Shown here: piece by piece, positions 19,367 to 26,867 of the stretch
Position numbering within the stretch: the stretch's first letter is position 1
How the letters are laid out: each line of letters starts with the position of its first letter
Source of the DNA: an uncultured Acidimicrobiales bacterium
GTDB taxonomy: Bacteria > Actinomycetota > Acidimicrobiia > Acidimicrobiales > SZUA-35
Length of the DNA stretch: 51,366 nucleotides
NCBI GenBank assembly: GCA_937925335.1
Contig: CALEWY010000142.1
Location: 1-51,366 of the forward strand
Direction of reading: 5' to 3'
Translations under genes and position numbers: made by a program
Notes under the pieces: model-generated
The model's input: the letters and a program-made list of their open reading frames with translations, nothing else
Told to the model about the DNA's origin: nothing
The model's database searches: none

Positions 19367-21375
19367 TATTCCTCCTCCGGGATGACGGCTGGATCGTCGA
19401 CGGCGATCGGTGAAGCGAGCGTGTTCAGCGGATCGTCTGCCGGCGTTCCTCGAACCCGCTGATCCTGCGACGGATCGCGCTCACCGGCGGCGCCCGGCGG
19501 AATCCCAAGGATGCGCAGGGAGTACTGAGCGATGTCAGCAAAGACCGGTGCTGCAACGAGACCGGCCGTCGTTTCCGTGATCGGTTCGTCGACCACCACG
19601 GTGATCGAAAGCTGGGGGTTCTCGGCTGGCAAGAATCCGGCGAAGCTCACGACGTAGCGACGATTGCCGGGAACGCCATAGGTAAGCGGCGCACCCTCGG
19701 TTTCGCGGAAGACCTTCCAGGCCGTTCCCGTCTTGCCCGCCACCGTGTATCCGGGCACCGCCGCAGCGCTGCCGGTTCCCGTTGAATGTTCCACCACGTC
19801 GACCAGCATGTCCGTGACTTCGCTCGAAGTGGCGTCGCTCACGACTCGACGACTGGGCTGCTGGGCGAGAACCGTCTCGGTGCCGTCCGGGGCAACCGAC
19901 GTGCGAACGAGCGTCGGGGCGACGTAGAGGCCACCGTTGGCGATGATGTTGTAGGCCGAGTTGAGCTGCACCGAGTTGACCGTCACACCCTGCCCGATCG
20001 GGATCGAACCGAGGTCGGAGCCGTACCAGTCCTCCGGGGCGCTCACCCGGCCACGGGCTTCACCGCGGAAGTCCAAGCCGGTCGGCTGAGAGAGACCGAA
20101 GCTCATGAGGTAGTCATAGAGCGTGTCTCGCCCGAGTTGGGTTGCGAGCCGAATCGTTCCGACGTTCATCGACTGCGAGATGATCTGACGAACCGGATAG
20201 GGCGCCGCGACGTGCCCTGCGCCGTGTTCGGTGAAGGTGACGTCGCCAACCTCGATCGACTTGGGTACTTCGATGAGGGTCTCGCTGGTCATGCCGAGCT
20301 CTTCGACAGCCGCAGCAGCCGTGATGATCTTGAGCACCGAGCCAGGCTCGAACGTGTCGATCAATGGAGCGTTGTAGTTCGGCACCGAGCACGTGCCGTT
20401 CTCGTTTCGCACGACCGTGCCCATCGCAAGAATCTCGCCGGTGCGAGGATCGCTCACAACGGCCTGCGCGCCCTGGGCCAACGTGTCTTGGCAGTGCTCG
20501 ATGAGCGACTGCTCAACGACGTATTGAATACGATGGTCGATCGTCAGAACGATGTCGTCGCCCTGCACCGCCGGGTCAACCTCGTGGATGCCGCCGGTGA
20601 TCGATCCGAAGATGCCTCGCTCGACTCGGACCTGGCCAGAGCTGCCCTGCATGGCGTCGTTGTACTGCCACTCGATCCCGAACGTTCCCTGTTCATCAGG
20701 ATCAACACCGCCCACCACGGGGCGTGCGAGCGAGCCGTTCGGGTAGATGCGATCTTCGTGTCGGATGACGTAGATGCCGGTGAGGGCATCGTCGTTCTCA
20801 TCGTTCGCAAAGAGGGCATCGAGCGCACCGATCGCAGTGCCTTCGATCTCGGGAGCGAGCATCGCGTAACGATCACCGGCGGACTCCCCTGCCAGGGCAA
20901 CCCGAAGCTCATCGACGTTCATGCCGAGCGGCCCGGCCAAGAGTTCTGCCGTGGCCGACACGTTCTCGACGAGTGTTGGGTCGGCGACGACCTCGAACCC
21001 AGGCGTCGACAGAGCGAGCACAAATCCATCGCGATCGACGATCGATCCGCGATAGCCGGACAGCGCGTACTCGCGCGTTCGCTGGTCTTCGCCACGCTCG
21101 ACGTAGCCCTCGGGGTTGACCGCTTGCAGCTCGGCAAGAAGTCCAACCAAGACCGTCGCGATGATCGCGAAACCGCCGAGCACGCCGAGCATGCGAGTGC
21201 GCTGCGCGTCAGCAACGGCTCGGGAGCGACGGGCGGGAGCTCGACGGGACCGAGTCTGCGCGGACCGTCCAGAGGCCGAGCGTCCAGAAGCCGAGCGCCC
21301 AGAACCAGGGCGGGCTGCGCCAGATCGCGGAGCTCGTTTCGGCGTCGAACGAGATGGGGTGCGGCGACCGGTCAC
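19366..21375 (-). CDS. ftsI: Septal class B penicillin-binding protein FtsI with Arg/Ser repeat tail
   Basis: 669 residues. Residues 1 to about 60 are basic, with a tandem SGRSA unit repeated three times. One membrane segment lies at about 63-83. The pedestal domain (GSIVDRDGFVLALS) is followed by the transpeptidase domain with SVLK (active Ser346), SMN at 402-404 and KTGT at 548-551. It cross-links septal peptidoglycan with FtsW as polymerase partner. Start GTG overlaps the ftsL stop by 4 bases. The C-terminus is Asp/Pro-rich without PASTA repeats. Confidence 0.96.
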   Translation of the reverse strand: MTGRRTPSRSTPKRAPRSGAARPGSGRSASGRSASGRSAQTRSRRAPARRSRAVADAQRTRMLGVLGGFAIIATVLVGLLAELQAVNPEGYVERGEDQRTREYALSGYRGSIVDRDGFVLALSTPGFEVVADPTLVENVSATAELLAGPLGMNVDELRVALAGESAGDRYAMLAPEIEGTAIGALDALFANDENDDALTGIYVIRHEDRIYPNGSLARPVVGGVDPDEQGTFGIEWQYNDAMQGSSGQVRVERGIFGSITGGIHEVDPAVQGDDIVLTIDHRIQYVVEQSLIEHCQDTLAQGAQAVVSDPRTGEILAMGTVVRNENGTCSVPNYNAPLIDTFEPGSVLKIITAAAAVEELGMTSETLIEVPKSIEVGDVTFTEHGAGHVAAPYPVRQIISQSMNVGTIRLATQLGRDTLYDYLMSFGLSQPTGLDFRGEARGRVSAPEDWYGSDLGSIPIGQGVTVNSVQLNSAYNIIANGGLYVAPTLVRTSVAPDGTETVLAQQPSRRVVSDATSSEVTDMLVDVVEHSTGTGSAAAVPGYTVAGKTGTAWKVFRETEGAPLTYGVPGNRRYVVSFAGFLPAENPQLSITVVVDEPITETTAGLVAAPVFADIAQYSLRILGIPPGAAGERDPSQDQRVRGTPADDPLNTLASPIAVDDPAVIPEEE

Positions 21376-21800
21376 GAACCGGGACTGCGCCGGATGGCGA
21401 CCAGGTATTGAGGATCAGACGCACGAACCATGCCGAGCGAACGGGCCCGGAAGACGATGGCTTCGGGCGACGACGAGATCACGATGTCGGCTTCGAGCGT
21501 GGCGCGTTGCCCCTCGAGGTCGGCGATGTCAGCTCGGATCGTGTCGAGTTCACGCTGACCTTCGACGAGGCGAGCGTGAGCGAGAGCGGTCATGAACATG
21601 CCGACGACGAGCAGCGCGAGGCTCGAGATCAGAACCGCGCGGCGCCGTGTGCGACCAACCAGCGCCTTCTTGTCGACGAGGCGAAGCTTTGGGCGATCGT
21701 CGCCCTTGCTCTTCGACTGGTCAGACTTGGACTGGCCTGACTTGGATTGGGCCGTCTTGGAAGGAACGGCCTTCTCGACTCGTGCAGCGCGTGCGCTCAT
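21372..21800 (-). CDS. ftsL: FtsL-like divisome protein with Lys/Ser/Gln tail
   Basis: 142 residues. Basic N-terminal tail with tandem QSKS units (about residues 18-32), then KLRLVDKKALVGRTRRR, one membrane segment (about 55-74) and a short periplasmic coiled coil (LDTIRADIADLEGQRATLEADI). Sequence of FtsL is poorly conserved, so the call rests on topology, size and position between rsmH and ftsI. It overlaps both neighbours by 4 bases. Known role: forms FtsQ-FtsL-FtsB-like complex activating FtsWI. Confidence 0.85.
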   Translation of the reverse strand: MSARAARVEKAVPSKTAQSKSGQSKSDQSKSKGDDRPKLRLVDKKALVGRTRRRAVLISSLALLVVGMFMTALAHARLVEGQRELDTIRADIADLEGQRATLEADIVISSSPEAIVFRARSLGMVRASDPQYLVAIRRSPGS

Positions 21801-22744
21801 GCGGCCACCCGCATTCGATCGATGCCTCGAAGACGCGCACTTGAGGCTCGTCGGTTTGTCGCCATCTCTTCGTCCGAGGGACGTCGAGCAAGTGGACGCA
21901 GCGCAGAGAACTCGGGTTCGGTGGCGGGTACCGGAAGCCCGGGCGGAGTTGTCTCTGCGCTGCGCCCACGAAAGATGTCTTTGACGATCTTGTCTTCACC
22001 ACTGTGATAGGTGAGGACGAGACCTCGGCCACCGACGGTGAGTGCGTCGAGCGCTCGCTCGATCGCGGGCCGAAGTTGCTCGAGTTCGTCATTGACATGA
22101 ATTCGAAGAGCTTGAAAAGTTCGTTTCGCCGGGTGTCCGCCCTTCCGGCGGGCGGGGGCCGGAATCGCGTTGACCACGATCTCCGACAGAGCGGTCGTCG
22201 ATTCGATGGGACGAGCGGCCACGATGGCATCGGCGATGCGACGTGCGAAGCGCTCGTCGGCGTTACGGCGCAGAATCGCGGCAAGATCGCCGACTTCCGC
22301 GCCATTGACGACGTCGTGTGCGCTCAGCCCAGCGTCGGGATCCATCCGCATGTCGAGTGGACCGTCATTGCGGAAGCTGAAGCCACGCTCGGCGATGTCG
22401 AGCTGGGGCGAGCTGACGCCGAGATCGAAGAGGAAGCCGGAGACTGCGTCGATACCAAGGCGTTCGAGCACCTGATCGAGTTGATCGAATCGCGCACGCT
22501 CGAGGCGCACGCGAGAGCCGAAGCTCGTGAGCCGTTCGGCTGCGGCGCTGAGGGCCATTGGATCCCGGTCGATACCGAGAAGATCGAGCTGCGGGCACGC
22601 TTCGAGCAAAGCAGCGCTGTGGCCTGCACCACCGAGGGTGGCGTCGATGAACGTTCCTGGCGGAACTTCGGAGACCAGGGCGATGATCTCGTCTCGCATC
22701 ACTGGATCGTGAGCGAAAGGGCGCGGAGCGTCGGAGTCGACCAT
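21797..22744 (-). CDS. rsmH: 16S rRNA (cytosine-1402-N4) methyltransferase
   Basis: 315 residues. SAM-dependent methyltransferase of the MraW family acting on 16S rRNA. Motifs: FAHDPVMRDEII, FIDATLGGAGHSAALLE (SAM-binding), LGIDRDPMAL, FLFDLGVSSPQLD, RGFSFRNDGPLDMRMD, AKRTFQALRIHVNDEL and TYHSGEDKIVK. The ATG at 22742-22744 starts 255 bases after the mraZ stop, a longer gap than usual. Confidence 0.97.
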   Translation of the reverse strand: MVDSDAPRPFAHDPVMRDEIIALVSEVPPGTFIDATLGGAGHSAALLEACPQLDLLGIDRDPMALSAAAERLTSFGSRVRLERARFDQLDQVLERLGIDAVSGFLFDLGVSSPQLDIAERGFSFRNDGPLDMRMDPDAGLSAHDVVNGAEVGDLAAILRRNADERFARRIADAIVAARPIESTTALSEIVVNAIPAPARRKGGHPAKRTFQALRIHVNDELEQLRPAIERALDALTVGGRGLVLTYHSGEDKIVKDIFRGRSAETTPPGLPVPATEPEFSALRPLARRPSDEEMATNRRASSARLRGIDRMRVAA

Positions 22745-22775
22745 AAGAAAGGCCCAGCGGATTCGGATTCGAGGT

Positions 22776-22790
22776 TTCGAACATTCGAAC
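22776..22790. promoter_or_regulatory. TTCGAAC direct repeat/palindrome upstream of rsmH
   Basis: TTCGAAC-A-TTCGAAC is a direct repeat with one base spacing, and its first 14 bases are also a palindrome of two TTCGAA halves around CA. It lies 32-46 bases before the rsmH ATG. It resembles but does not match a LexA box (CGAAC-N4-GTTCG). Function unknown. Confidence 0.3.
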
Positions 22791-22820
22791 CGGCCATCGG
22801 TAGCCCCCAGGGAAATGGGC

Positions 22821-22850
22821 GTGCGTCGGGTTTTGTCTCCCGATACGCAC
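22821..22850. promoter_or_regulatory. Hairpin in the mraZ-rsmH intergenic region
   Basis: GTGCGTCGGG pairs with CCCGATACGCAC across the 8-base loop ttttgtct, forming 10 pairs with a two-base bulge. It sits midway in the 255-base gap and could weaken read-through from mraZ or stabilise a processed end. No T run follows on either strand. Confidence 0.4.
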
Positions 22851-22999
22851 TAGAGGGGTAGCGGGCGGAGTTGTGGGGCAGAAGCACCCTTCTCCATCAC
22901 CCTGAAGGCAACCGATGTACGAGTCGACGTGTTCGTCTCGATTCTGTTTTCCGCCGTTCTCCTTTCCATGACTTTCGTCTTGATGGTTCGGAGTTCGGC

Positions 23000-23422
23000 C
23001 TAGAGGCCGAGGCGGTTGATGGCGTCGGCGAGTTCGTCGCCGATGTCATCGTTCTGATCCGCTGCGTACTTCTCCGCGGGCCAGATTTCCACTCGATCGA
23101 AGAGGCCACTGACCACGACGTTCGAGTCGAATTCGAGCTCCTCCAGCAGTTGGCGAGGCAACGTGATTCGGCCAGCAGAGTCGAGCTTCACTTCGTTCAC
23201 CGAGGTCATGAACTTTCGGAAGACCGAGTTTGAAATCTGCTTGTCGTCTCGTTGCGCTTTCCACTTCTCGGCGACCTCTTGGAAACCCTCATGGCTCCAG
23301 AGACCGATGCAGTTGTCGAGGCGAGTGACGTACCCACGCTCAGCAACTGACGCCCGAAAGGGTGCAGGCAGCACAACTCGACCTTTGCCGTCGAGTGAAT
23401 GTTCGTGCTGACCAACAAACAA
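23000..23422 (-). CDS. mraZ: Transcriptional regulator MraZ
   Basis: 140 residues, two AbrB-like repeats: HSLDGKGRVVLPAPFR near the N-terminus and KLDSAGRITLPRQLLEEL near residue 80. MraZ represses its own dcw operon by binding short direct repeats upstream. The start is TTG at 23420-23422, giving the usual MFVGQHEHSLD N-terminus; GGAG lies 9 bases upstream. Four operator-like repeats lie about 110 bases upstream. Confidence 0.95.
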   Translation of the reverse strand: MFVGQHEHSLDGKGRVVLPAPFRASVAERGYVTRLDNCIGLWSHEGFQEVAEKWKAQRDDKQISNSVFRKFMTSVNEVKLDSAGRITLPRQLLEELEFDSNVVVSGLFDRVEIWPAEKYAADQNDDIGDELADAINRLGL

Positions 23423-23532
23423 CTGAATGAACTCCGACTGTCAAGAAACAACCGCGGGGCGCTCGCTCGCTTCGGCCCGACCTCCCAACCGGCGATGCCG
23501 CCTTTTGGGTTGCTGTGACCTTAGCTGGGCTC

Positions 23533-23572
23533 GTGCCCCACTGCGTGACACTTTATGACACTTCCCCCCACT
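23533..23572 (-). promoter_or_regulatory. MraZ operator: four direct repeats with 10-bp period
   Basis: On the minus strand four abutting decamers each begin AGTG: AGTGGGGGGA, AGTGTCATAA, AGTGTCACGC and AGTGGGGCAC. MraZ is known from E. coli to bind GTGGG-like repeats spaced one helical turn apart. The outer copies match exactly, the inner two read GTGTC. The block overlaps a candidate promoter, as expected of an autorepressor site. Confidence 0.75.
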
Positions 23573-23578
23573 CTGCAA
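23550..23578 (-). promoter_or_regulatory. Candidate mraZ (dcw) promoter
   Basis: TTGCAG (23573-23578) and TAAAGT (23550-23555) on the minus strand are 17 bases apart. The -10 lies inside the second MraZ repeat. A TAAGGT hexamer at 23518-23523 is an alternative -10. The -35 match is modest, so the assignment is tentative. Confidence 0.4.
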
Positions 23579-23620
23579 TCATTTCCTGACACAAAACGTT
23601 CGACAAACCGCACAAAGTGG

Positions 23621-23634
23621 CGAACAATTGTTCG
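23621..23634. promoter_or_regulatory. LexA (SOS) box
   Basis: CGAACAATTGTTCG is a perfect 14-bp palindrome and an exact match to the actinobacterial/Bacillus-type LexA consensus CGAAC-N4-GTTCG. It lies between divergent mraZ and the lipoyl-ligase-like gene, about 43 bases upstream of the candidate mraZ -35 and about 100 bases before the rightward -10. Which side it controls cannot be told from the sequence. Confidence 0.65.
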
Positions 23635-23645
23635 ATTTTGACTCG

Positions 23646-23663
23646 AGGTCACGTCTATGACCT
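23646..23663. promoter_or_regulatory. Inverted repeat AGGTCA-N6-TGACCT
   Basis: Perfect 6-bp inverted repeat separated by CGTCTA, 12 bases to the right of the LexA box. The spacing is typical for a dimeric regulator. The regulator is not identifiable. Confidence 0.45.
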
Positions 23664-23731
23664 GGGGAAACGCTCATCGCGTTGCCGAGAGCGCAGCGCG
23701 TGAAATTTTCTGCAGATTTGCCCAGGCCTCC

Positions 23732-23737
23732 TACGGT
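23732..23737 (+). promoter_or_regulatory. Candidate -10 box TACGGT, rightward
   Basis: TACGGT fits TANNNT and ends 6 bases before a GTG at 23744, the same spacing as at several other genes in the window. It would drive the short leader frame and the lipoyl-ligase-like gene. Confidence 0.4.
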
Positions 23738-23743
23738 GAGCGA

Positions 23744-23806
23744 GTGACCCGCCGTTCACTGCACGACCGCTCTCTCCCGACGCAGGCGAATCGAGCCGGG
23801 GCATGA
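23744..23806 (+). CDS. Possible 20-residue leader peptide before the lipoyl-ligase-like gene
   Basis: GTG at 23744 opens a 20-codon frame (MTRRSLHDRSLPTQANRAGA) whose TGA overlaps the next ATG as ATGA. It begins 6 bases after a TANNNT box, as leaderless genes in this window do, and would couple translation to the downstream gene, which lacks a good ribosome binding site. No homology is recognised; it may be chance. Confidence 0.3.
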   Translation: MTRRSLHDRSLPTQANRAGA

Positions 23807-24495
23807 GTTGGCACATCGAGCGTTCTCGTGGACCAGCCGGGCCGTTTCACCAGCAATCGTTCGACGATCTCGACCAACGCACCGTTTGGATCCACGAGGT
23901 CGAGGAGCCGGCGCTCGTTCTCGGATCGACAACGGATGAGGGTCTCGTACGCAACGACCGAGCGATCGACCTCGGGATCGAGATCTGTCGACGACGAAGT
24001 GGCGGAGGGCTCGTCCTCGTCGAACCGAACAACTCCTGCTGGATCGACCTACTCCTCCCCCGCGACGACCCGTGGTGGGATGACGACGTCAACCGCTCGT
24101 TCAACCGCGTTGGTCAGACCTGGCTCCGTGCGCTCACTGCGTGTGGGGTCGGCGATGCCGAGGTCTATGACGGTCCACTCACCGAGCGAACGTTCGGTCG
24201 AGCGATCTGTTTCGCCGGACTCGGCCCGGGGGAAGTCGTCGTGCCGGCCGCATCATCTCATCGCGACGGATTGTCGAAGGTCGTCGGTCTCTCCCAGCGC
24301 AGAACCAAAGCCGGCGCCCGCTTTCAAGGCCTCTTCGTCGCCAGCTGGTCGGCTGCACGACTCGCCGATGTTGTTCATGCCCACCTGCTGCCCGAAGGAC
24401 TCGACCTCGAATCGCTCGCCATCGGTGTGCCAGGCGGCGGACCCGAACCCAGCGACATCGAGGCGGCTTTCCTCTCCGAACTCGATCTCGACTGA
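23803..24495 (+). CDS. BPL/LPL-domain protein (lipoate-protein ligase-like)
   Basis: 230 residues with one biotin/lipoate ligase catalytic domain. Seen: RRRSGGGLVLVEPNN (about residues 63-77, the substrate-binding RRxSGGG motif) and SKVVGLSQRRTKAGARFQG with Lys159 in the position of the conserved ligase lysine. The accessory C-terminal domain of full LplA is absent, so it could be a ligase, a transferase or a relative with another acyl substrate. The start ATG overlaps a possible leader peptide. The last codons are duplicated in the DNA just downstream. Confidence 0.75.
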   Translation: MSWHIERSRGPAGPFHQQSFDDLDQRTVWIHEVEEPALVLGSTTDEGLVRNDRAIDLGIEICRRRSGGGLVLVEPNNSCWIDLLLPRDDPWWDDDVNRSFNRVGQTWLRALTACGVGDAEVYDGPLTERTFGRAICFAGLGPGEVVVPAASSHRDGLSKVVGLSQRRTKAGARFQGLFVASWSAARLADVVHAHLLPEGLDLESLAIGVPGGGPEPSDIEAAFLSELDLD

Positions 24496-24581
24496 TCGTC
24501 CCCGCCGCCCCTCGTCACCGCCGATCCGTCGAAATCCAAAGGCCGCTTTCCTCTCCGAACTCGATCTCGACTGGTCGTCCC
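24462..24581 (+). repeat. 41-bp direct duplication of a gene 3' end
   Basis: Bases 24462-24502 recur at 24541-24581 with two mismatches, including a 29-base perfect block. The first copy encodes the last residues (AAFLSELDLD) of the lipoyl-ligase-like protein and its TGA; the second has TGG at the stop and lies before the HNH gene. Confidence 0.9.
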
Positions 24582-24626
24582 GCGCCCGCGAGCCCTTATC
24601 GAAGAGACCGATCAGCCCCGGGCCAC

Positions 24627-24632
24627 TACTGT
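24627..24632 (+). promoter_or_regulatory. Candidate -10 box TACTGT for the HNH gene
   Basis: TACTGT fits TANNNT and ends 8 bases before the ATG at 24641, so the transcript would be leaderless or nearly so. No ribosome binding site is visible. Confidence 0.4.
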
Positions 24633-24640
24633 CACCCCGC

Positions 24641-25141
24641 ATGACCCGAGCGCTTGTTCTCAACGCGACCTATGAGCCAATCGGTGTTGTCTCGAGCCGG
24701 CGCGCTCTCGTGCTTGCGCTCGCCGACAAAGTCGATGTCCTCGCCGAGACGGGTGAACGAATCGCGAGCGAACGGCTGAACATGGGAGTGCCGTCGGTCG
24801 TACGGCTCCGCTATTTCGTCAAGGTGCCCTACCGACGCGAGGTGCCGCTCAGCCGCAAGGCCGTCTTCGCCCGCGACCAGGGTGTGTGCCAGTACTGCGG
24901 GAAGCCCGCCGAGAGCCTCGACCACGTGCAGCCGCGTTCCCGAGGCGGTGCGCACACGTGGGAGAACGTCGTCGCGTGCTGCCGCCGATGCAACACGACC
25001 AAGGGTGATCGCCTCCTGAGCGAGAGCACGTTCCGCCTCACGACCAAGCCGGTCACCCCAACACGAATGGTGTGGGTCAAGGTGGCGGCGGGCACGATCC
25101 CGGCGACGTGGGACCCCTACCTCGATCAGGCTGCGGCGTAA
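24641..25141 (+). CDS. HNH endonuclease family protein
   Basis: 166 residues. The N-terminal half (ALVLNATYEPIGVVSSRRAL) is typical of a widespread actinobacterial HNH family. The nuclease core is CQYCGKPAESLDHVQPRSRGG then ENVVACCRRCNTTKG, with zinc pairs Cys83/Cys86 and Cys114/Cys117, catalytic His95 and Asn109. The ATG at 24641 is chosen over the longer open frame because family similarity begins there. The cellular role of this family is not established to my knowledge. No toxin, methylase or phage gene is nearby. Confidence 0.9.
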   Translation: MTRALVLNATYEPIGVVSSRRALVLALADKVDVLAETGERIASERLNMGVPSVVRLRYFVKVPYRREVPLSRKAVFARDQGVCQYCGKPAESLDHVQPRSRGGAHTWENVVACCRRCNTTKGDRLLSESTFRLTTKPVTPTRMVWVKVAAGTIPATWDPYLDQAAA

Positions 25142-25191
25142 CAATCACCAACGGGCCGTGTTTGAACGATTCGGCCGCCGAGCATCAGTGA

Positions 25192-26787
25192 CTAATGGCG
25201 GAGCACCCGGCCTGCGTGGTCGGGGCTCCGCTGTCCCTGCGAAAACGCAGAAACACCGTTGACGATCACTTCGTCGATCCCGTCGGCGTAGACGGTCGGG
25301 TCGGAGAACGACGAGTTGTCGATAACCCCGTTCAGGTCGAGCACGACGACATCGGCCGCGTTCCCTTTGGCCAGCACTCCCCGATCGGTAAGACCGAGCC
25401 GAGATGCAGGGAGCTGCGTGAGCCGGCGAATGCCGTCCTCCACCGAGATGACCTTCTCGTCCCTCACGTAGTGTCCGAGGAACCTCGCAACCCAGTTGTA
25501 GCCGAGCACTCCCATCATCCTGCCCTGCAGCGGACCGTCGTTCGCCGCTGCCATCGTGTCCGATTCGACCGCACAGAGCGGGTGCTCAAGAGCGATTCGA
25601 TTGTCCTCTTCAGCAAACGCGTGGCCGGTCAGCATCACACCCTTGAACCGCTCGCCTTCATCGAGCATCAGATCGAAGAGCGTGTCCCAACCATCGTTCG
25701 TATTCTGAGCATTGGTGATGTCTTCGATCGTGCGGCCAACAAGTTCGCGGTGTGCCGAACTGGCCAGGAGCCGAATCTGATCCCATCGCTCCTCCACCAC
25801 GAGCTGCCACATAGGGAGCGGATTGTGGCGAAGGCGTCGCCGCCCATCCGGAGTGCGCAGGAGTGCCAACATCTCATCGGCAGTCAGGCCAAACGACCAT
25901 GACGGCAGCATCGCTGAGGCCGACGTGTGGTTCCAGTTGGTCGGCATCATGTCCATCGCGACGTCCAGCCCCTCATCACGCGCCCACTCAATCATTTGCA
26001 GCGTGTTGCTCATGGCCTGGTCAGGACGGCCATATTTCGGATTGACGTGGGAGATCTGAAGCCGAACACCGCTCTCGCGGGCGAGATCGAGTGCCTCGCC
26101 GAACCCCACGAAGTAGCGGCGGTCTCGGTTGCGGGAATGTGTGGCGTAGAGGCCATCGGCTGAAGTGACCGCTGCGCAAAGCGCCGCCAACTCGTCAAAA
26201 CTTGCTGACTTTCCAGGGTGATACTCGAGGCCGGTCGTGAACCCAAAGGCTCCCTCCTCGAGTGACTGATCAAGGAGTAGGACCATTGCAGCGACCTCAT
26301 CGTCGGTCGCTGGCCGTGGCTCGTTGGGCCCCATCACCGTTTGGCGAAGCGCACCGTGACCAACCATGCCAACGACGTTGGTCGCAATGTCTGCATCATC
26401 CATAGCCCCGAGCAGTTCGCCATAGCTCGTCCAATCGCCTCGATCCTTGGCGCCCATCGTGCCGAACAACGTTGCTCGACTCTCATGTGTGCAGGGGGCC
26501 AGGCTGATCCCGCACTGCCCGATCGCCTCAGTGGTGACGCCCTGACGAATCTGGCTCTCAGCACGAGGGTCGATGAAATGTGACAGGTCCGAGTGGGTGT
26601 GAATGTCAATGAACCCTGGCCCCACAAGCCGGTCGGTCGCATCAATGACCTTCGAGCTTTCTACGCCGGTCAGATCGGCCCCGACCTCAGTCACGACCCC
26701 ATCGGTGATCCCCACGTCGCCACGGCGCGCCGGTGCTCCCGTTCCGTCGATGATCGAACCGTTGCGAATGACGATGTCGAAGCCCAT
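25192..26787 (-). CDS. N-acyl-D-amino-acid deacylase/D-aminoacylase-family amidohydrolase
   Basis: 531 residues from the ATG at 26785-26787. Amidohydrolase fold: N-terminal beta domain (FDIVIRNGSIIDGTGAPAR), metal site HTHSD at 63-67, EAIGQCGIS with the conserved Cys of D-aminoacylases, ATHSRNRD, LQISHVNPK, and the C-terminal GVLAKGNAADVVVLDL block. Members hydrolyse N-acyl-D-amino acids or related amides; the substrate is not predictable. It is transcribed divergently from the acyl-CoA dehydrogenase and shares its operator region. A TAGCTT box 7 bases before the ATG suggests a leaderless message. Confidence 0.85.
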   Translation of the reverse strand: MGFDIVIRNGSIIDGTGAPARRGDVGITDGVVTEVGADLTGVESSKVIDATDRLVGPGFIDIHTHSDLSHFIDPRAESQIRQGVTTEAIGQCGISLAPCTHESRATLFGTMGAKDRGDWTSYGELLGAMDDADIATNVVGMVGHGALRQTVMGPNEPRPATDDEVAAMVLLLDQSLEEGAFGFTTGLEYHPGKSASFDELAALCAAVTSADGLYATHSRNRDRRYFVGFGEALDLARESGVRLQISHVNPKYGRPDQAMSNTLQMIEWARDEGLDVAMDMMPTNWNHTSASAMLPSWSFGLTADEMLALLRTPDGRRRLRHNPLPMWQLVVEERWDQIRLLASSAHRELVGRTIEDITNAQNTNDGWDTLFDLMLDEGERFKGVMLTGHAFAEEDNRIALEHPLCAVESDTMAAANDGPLQGRMMGVLGYNWVARFLGHYVRDEKVISVEDGIRRLTQLPASRLGLTDRGVLAKGNAADVVVLDLNGVIDNSSFSDPTVYADGIDEVIVNGVSAFSQGQRSPDHAGRVLRH

Positions 26788-26794
26788 CCCAGCG

Positions 26795-26800
26795 AAGCTA
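26795..26800 (-). promoter_or_regulatory. -10 box TAGCTT for the amidohydrolase gene
   Basis: Minus-strand TAGCTT ends 7 bases before the ATG at 26787. The palindromic operator at 26841-26858 lies about 40 bases upstream of it. Confidence 0.45.
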
Positions 26801-26840
26801 CGACGGTCAGCCGAAACCCTCCGCATTCGGATTCACGTAA

Positions 26841-26858
26841 CTTGACCGGGCGGTCTAG
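26841..26858. promoter_or_regulatory. TetR-type operator in front of the acyl-CoA dehydrogenase
   Basis: CTTGACCGGGCGGTCTAG: two 8-base arms around GG with one mismatch. It is identical in 16 of 18 bases to the site at 44294-44311 that overlaps the promoter of the TetR gene in this window. Its right end overlaps the -10 box TAGTCT. Confidence 0.7.
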
Positions 26859-26861
26859 TCT
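26856..26861 (+). promoter_or_regulatory. -10 box TAGTCT, leaderless type, acyl-CoA dehydrogenase
   Basis: TAGTCT ends 6 bases before the ATG at 26868, so the first transcribed base would be the A of ATG. The six bases between read GGGAGG, too close to serve as a ribosome binding site. Confidence 0.5.
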
Positions 26862-26867
26862 GGGAGG

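Noticed and set aside
19786-21411. 541-codon plus-strand frame opposite ftsI and ftsL
   Set aside because: Antisense open frames are expected at this GC content; no motif, and ftsI matches its family over the full length.
23828-24640. Long frame fused upstream of the HNH domain
   Set aside because: It overlaps the lipoyl-ligase-like gene in another frame and is Ser/Arg/Pro-rich without domains; family similarity starts at 24641.
24641-25141. HNH protein as part of a defence or restriction system
   Set aside because: No methylase, toxin, helicase or mobile element lies nearby, and the surrounding genes are housekeeping.
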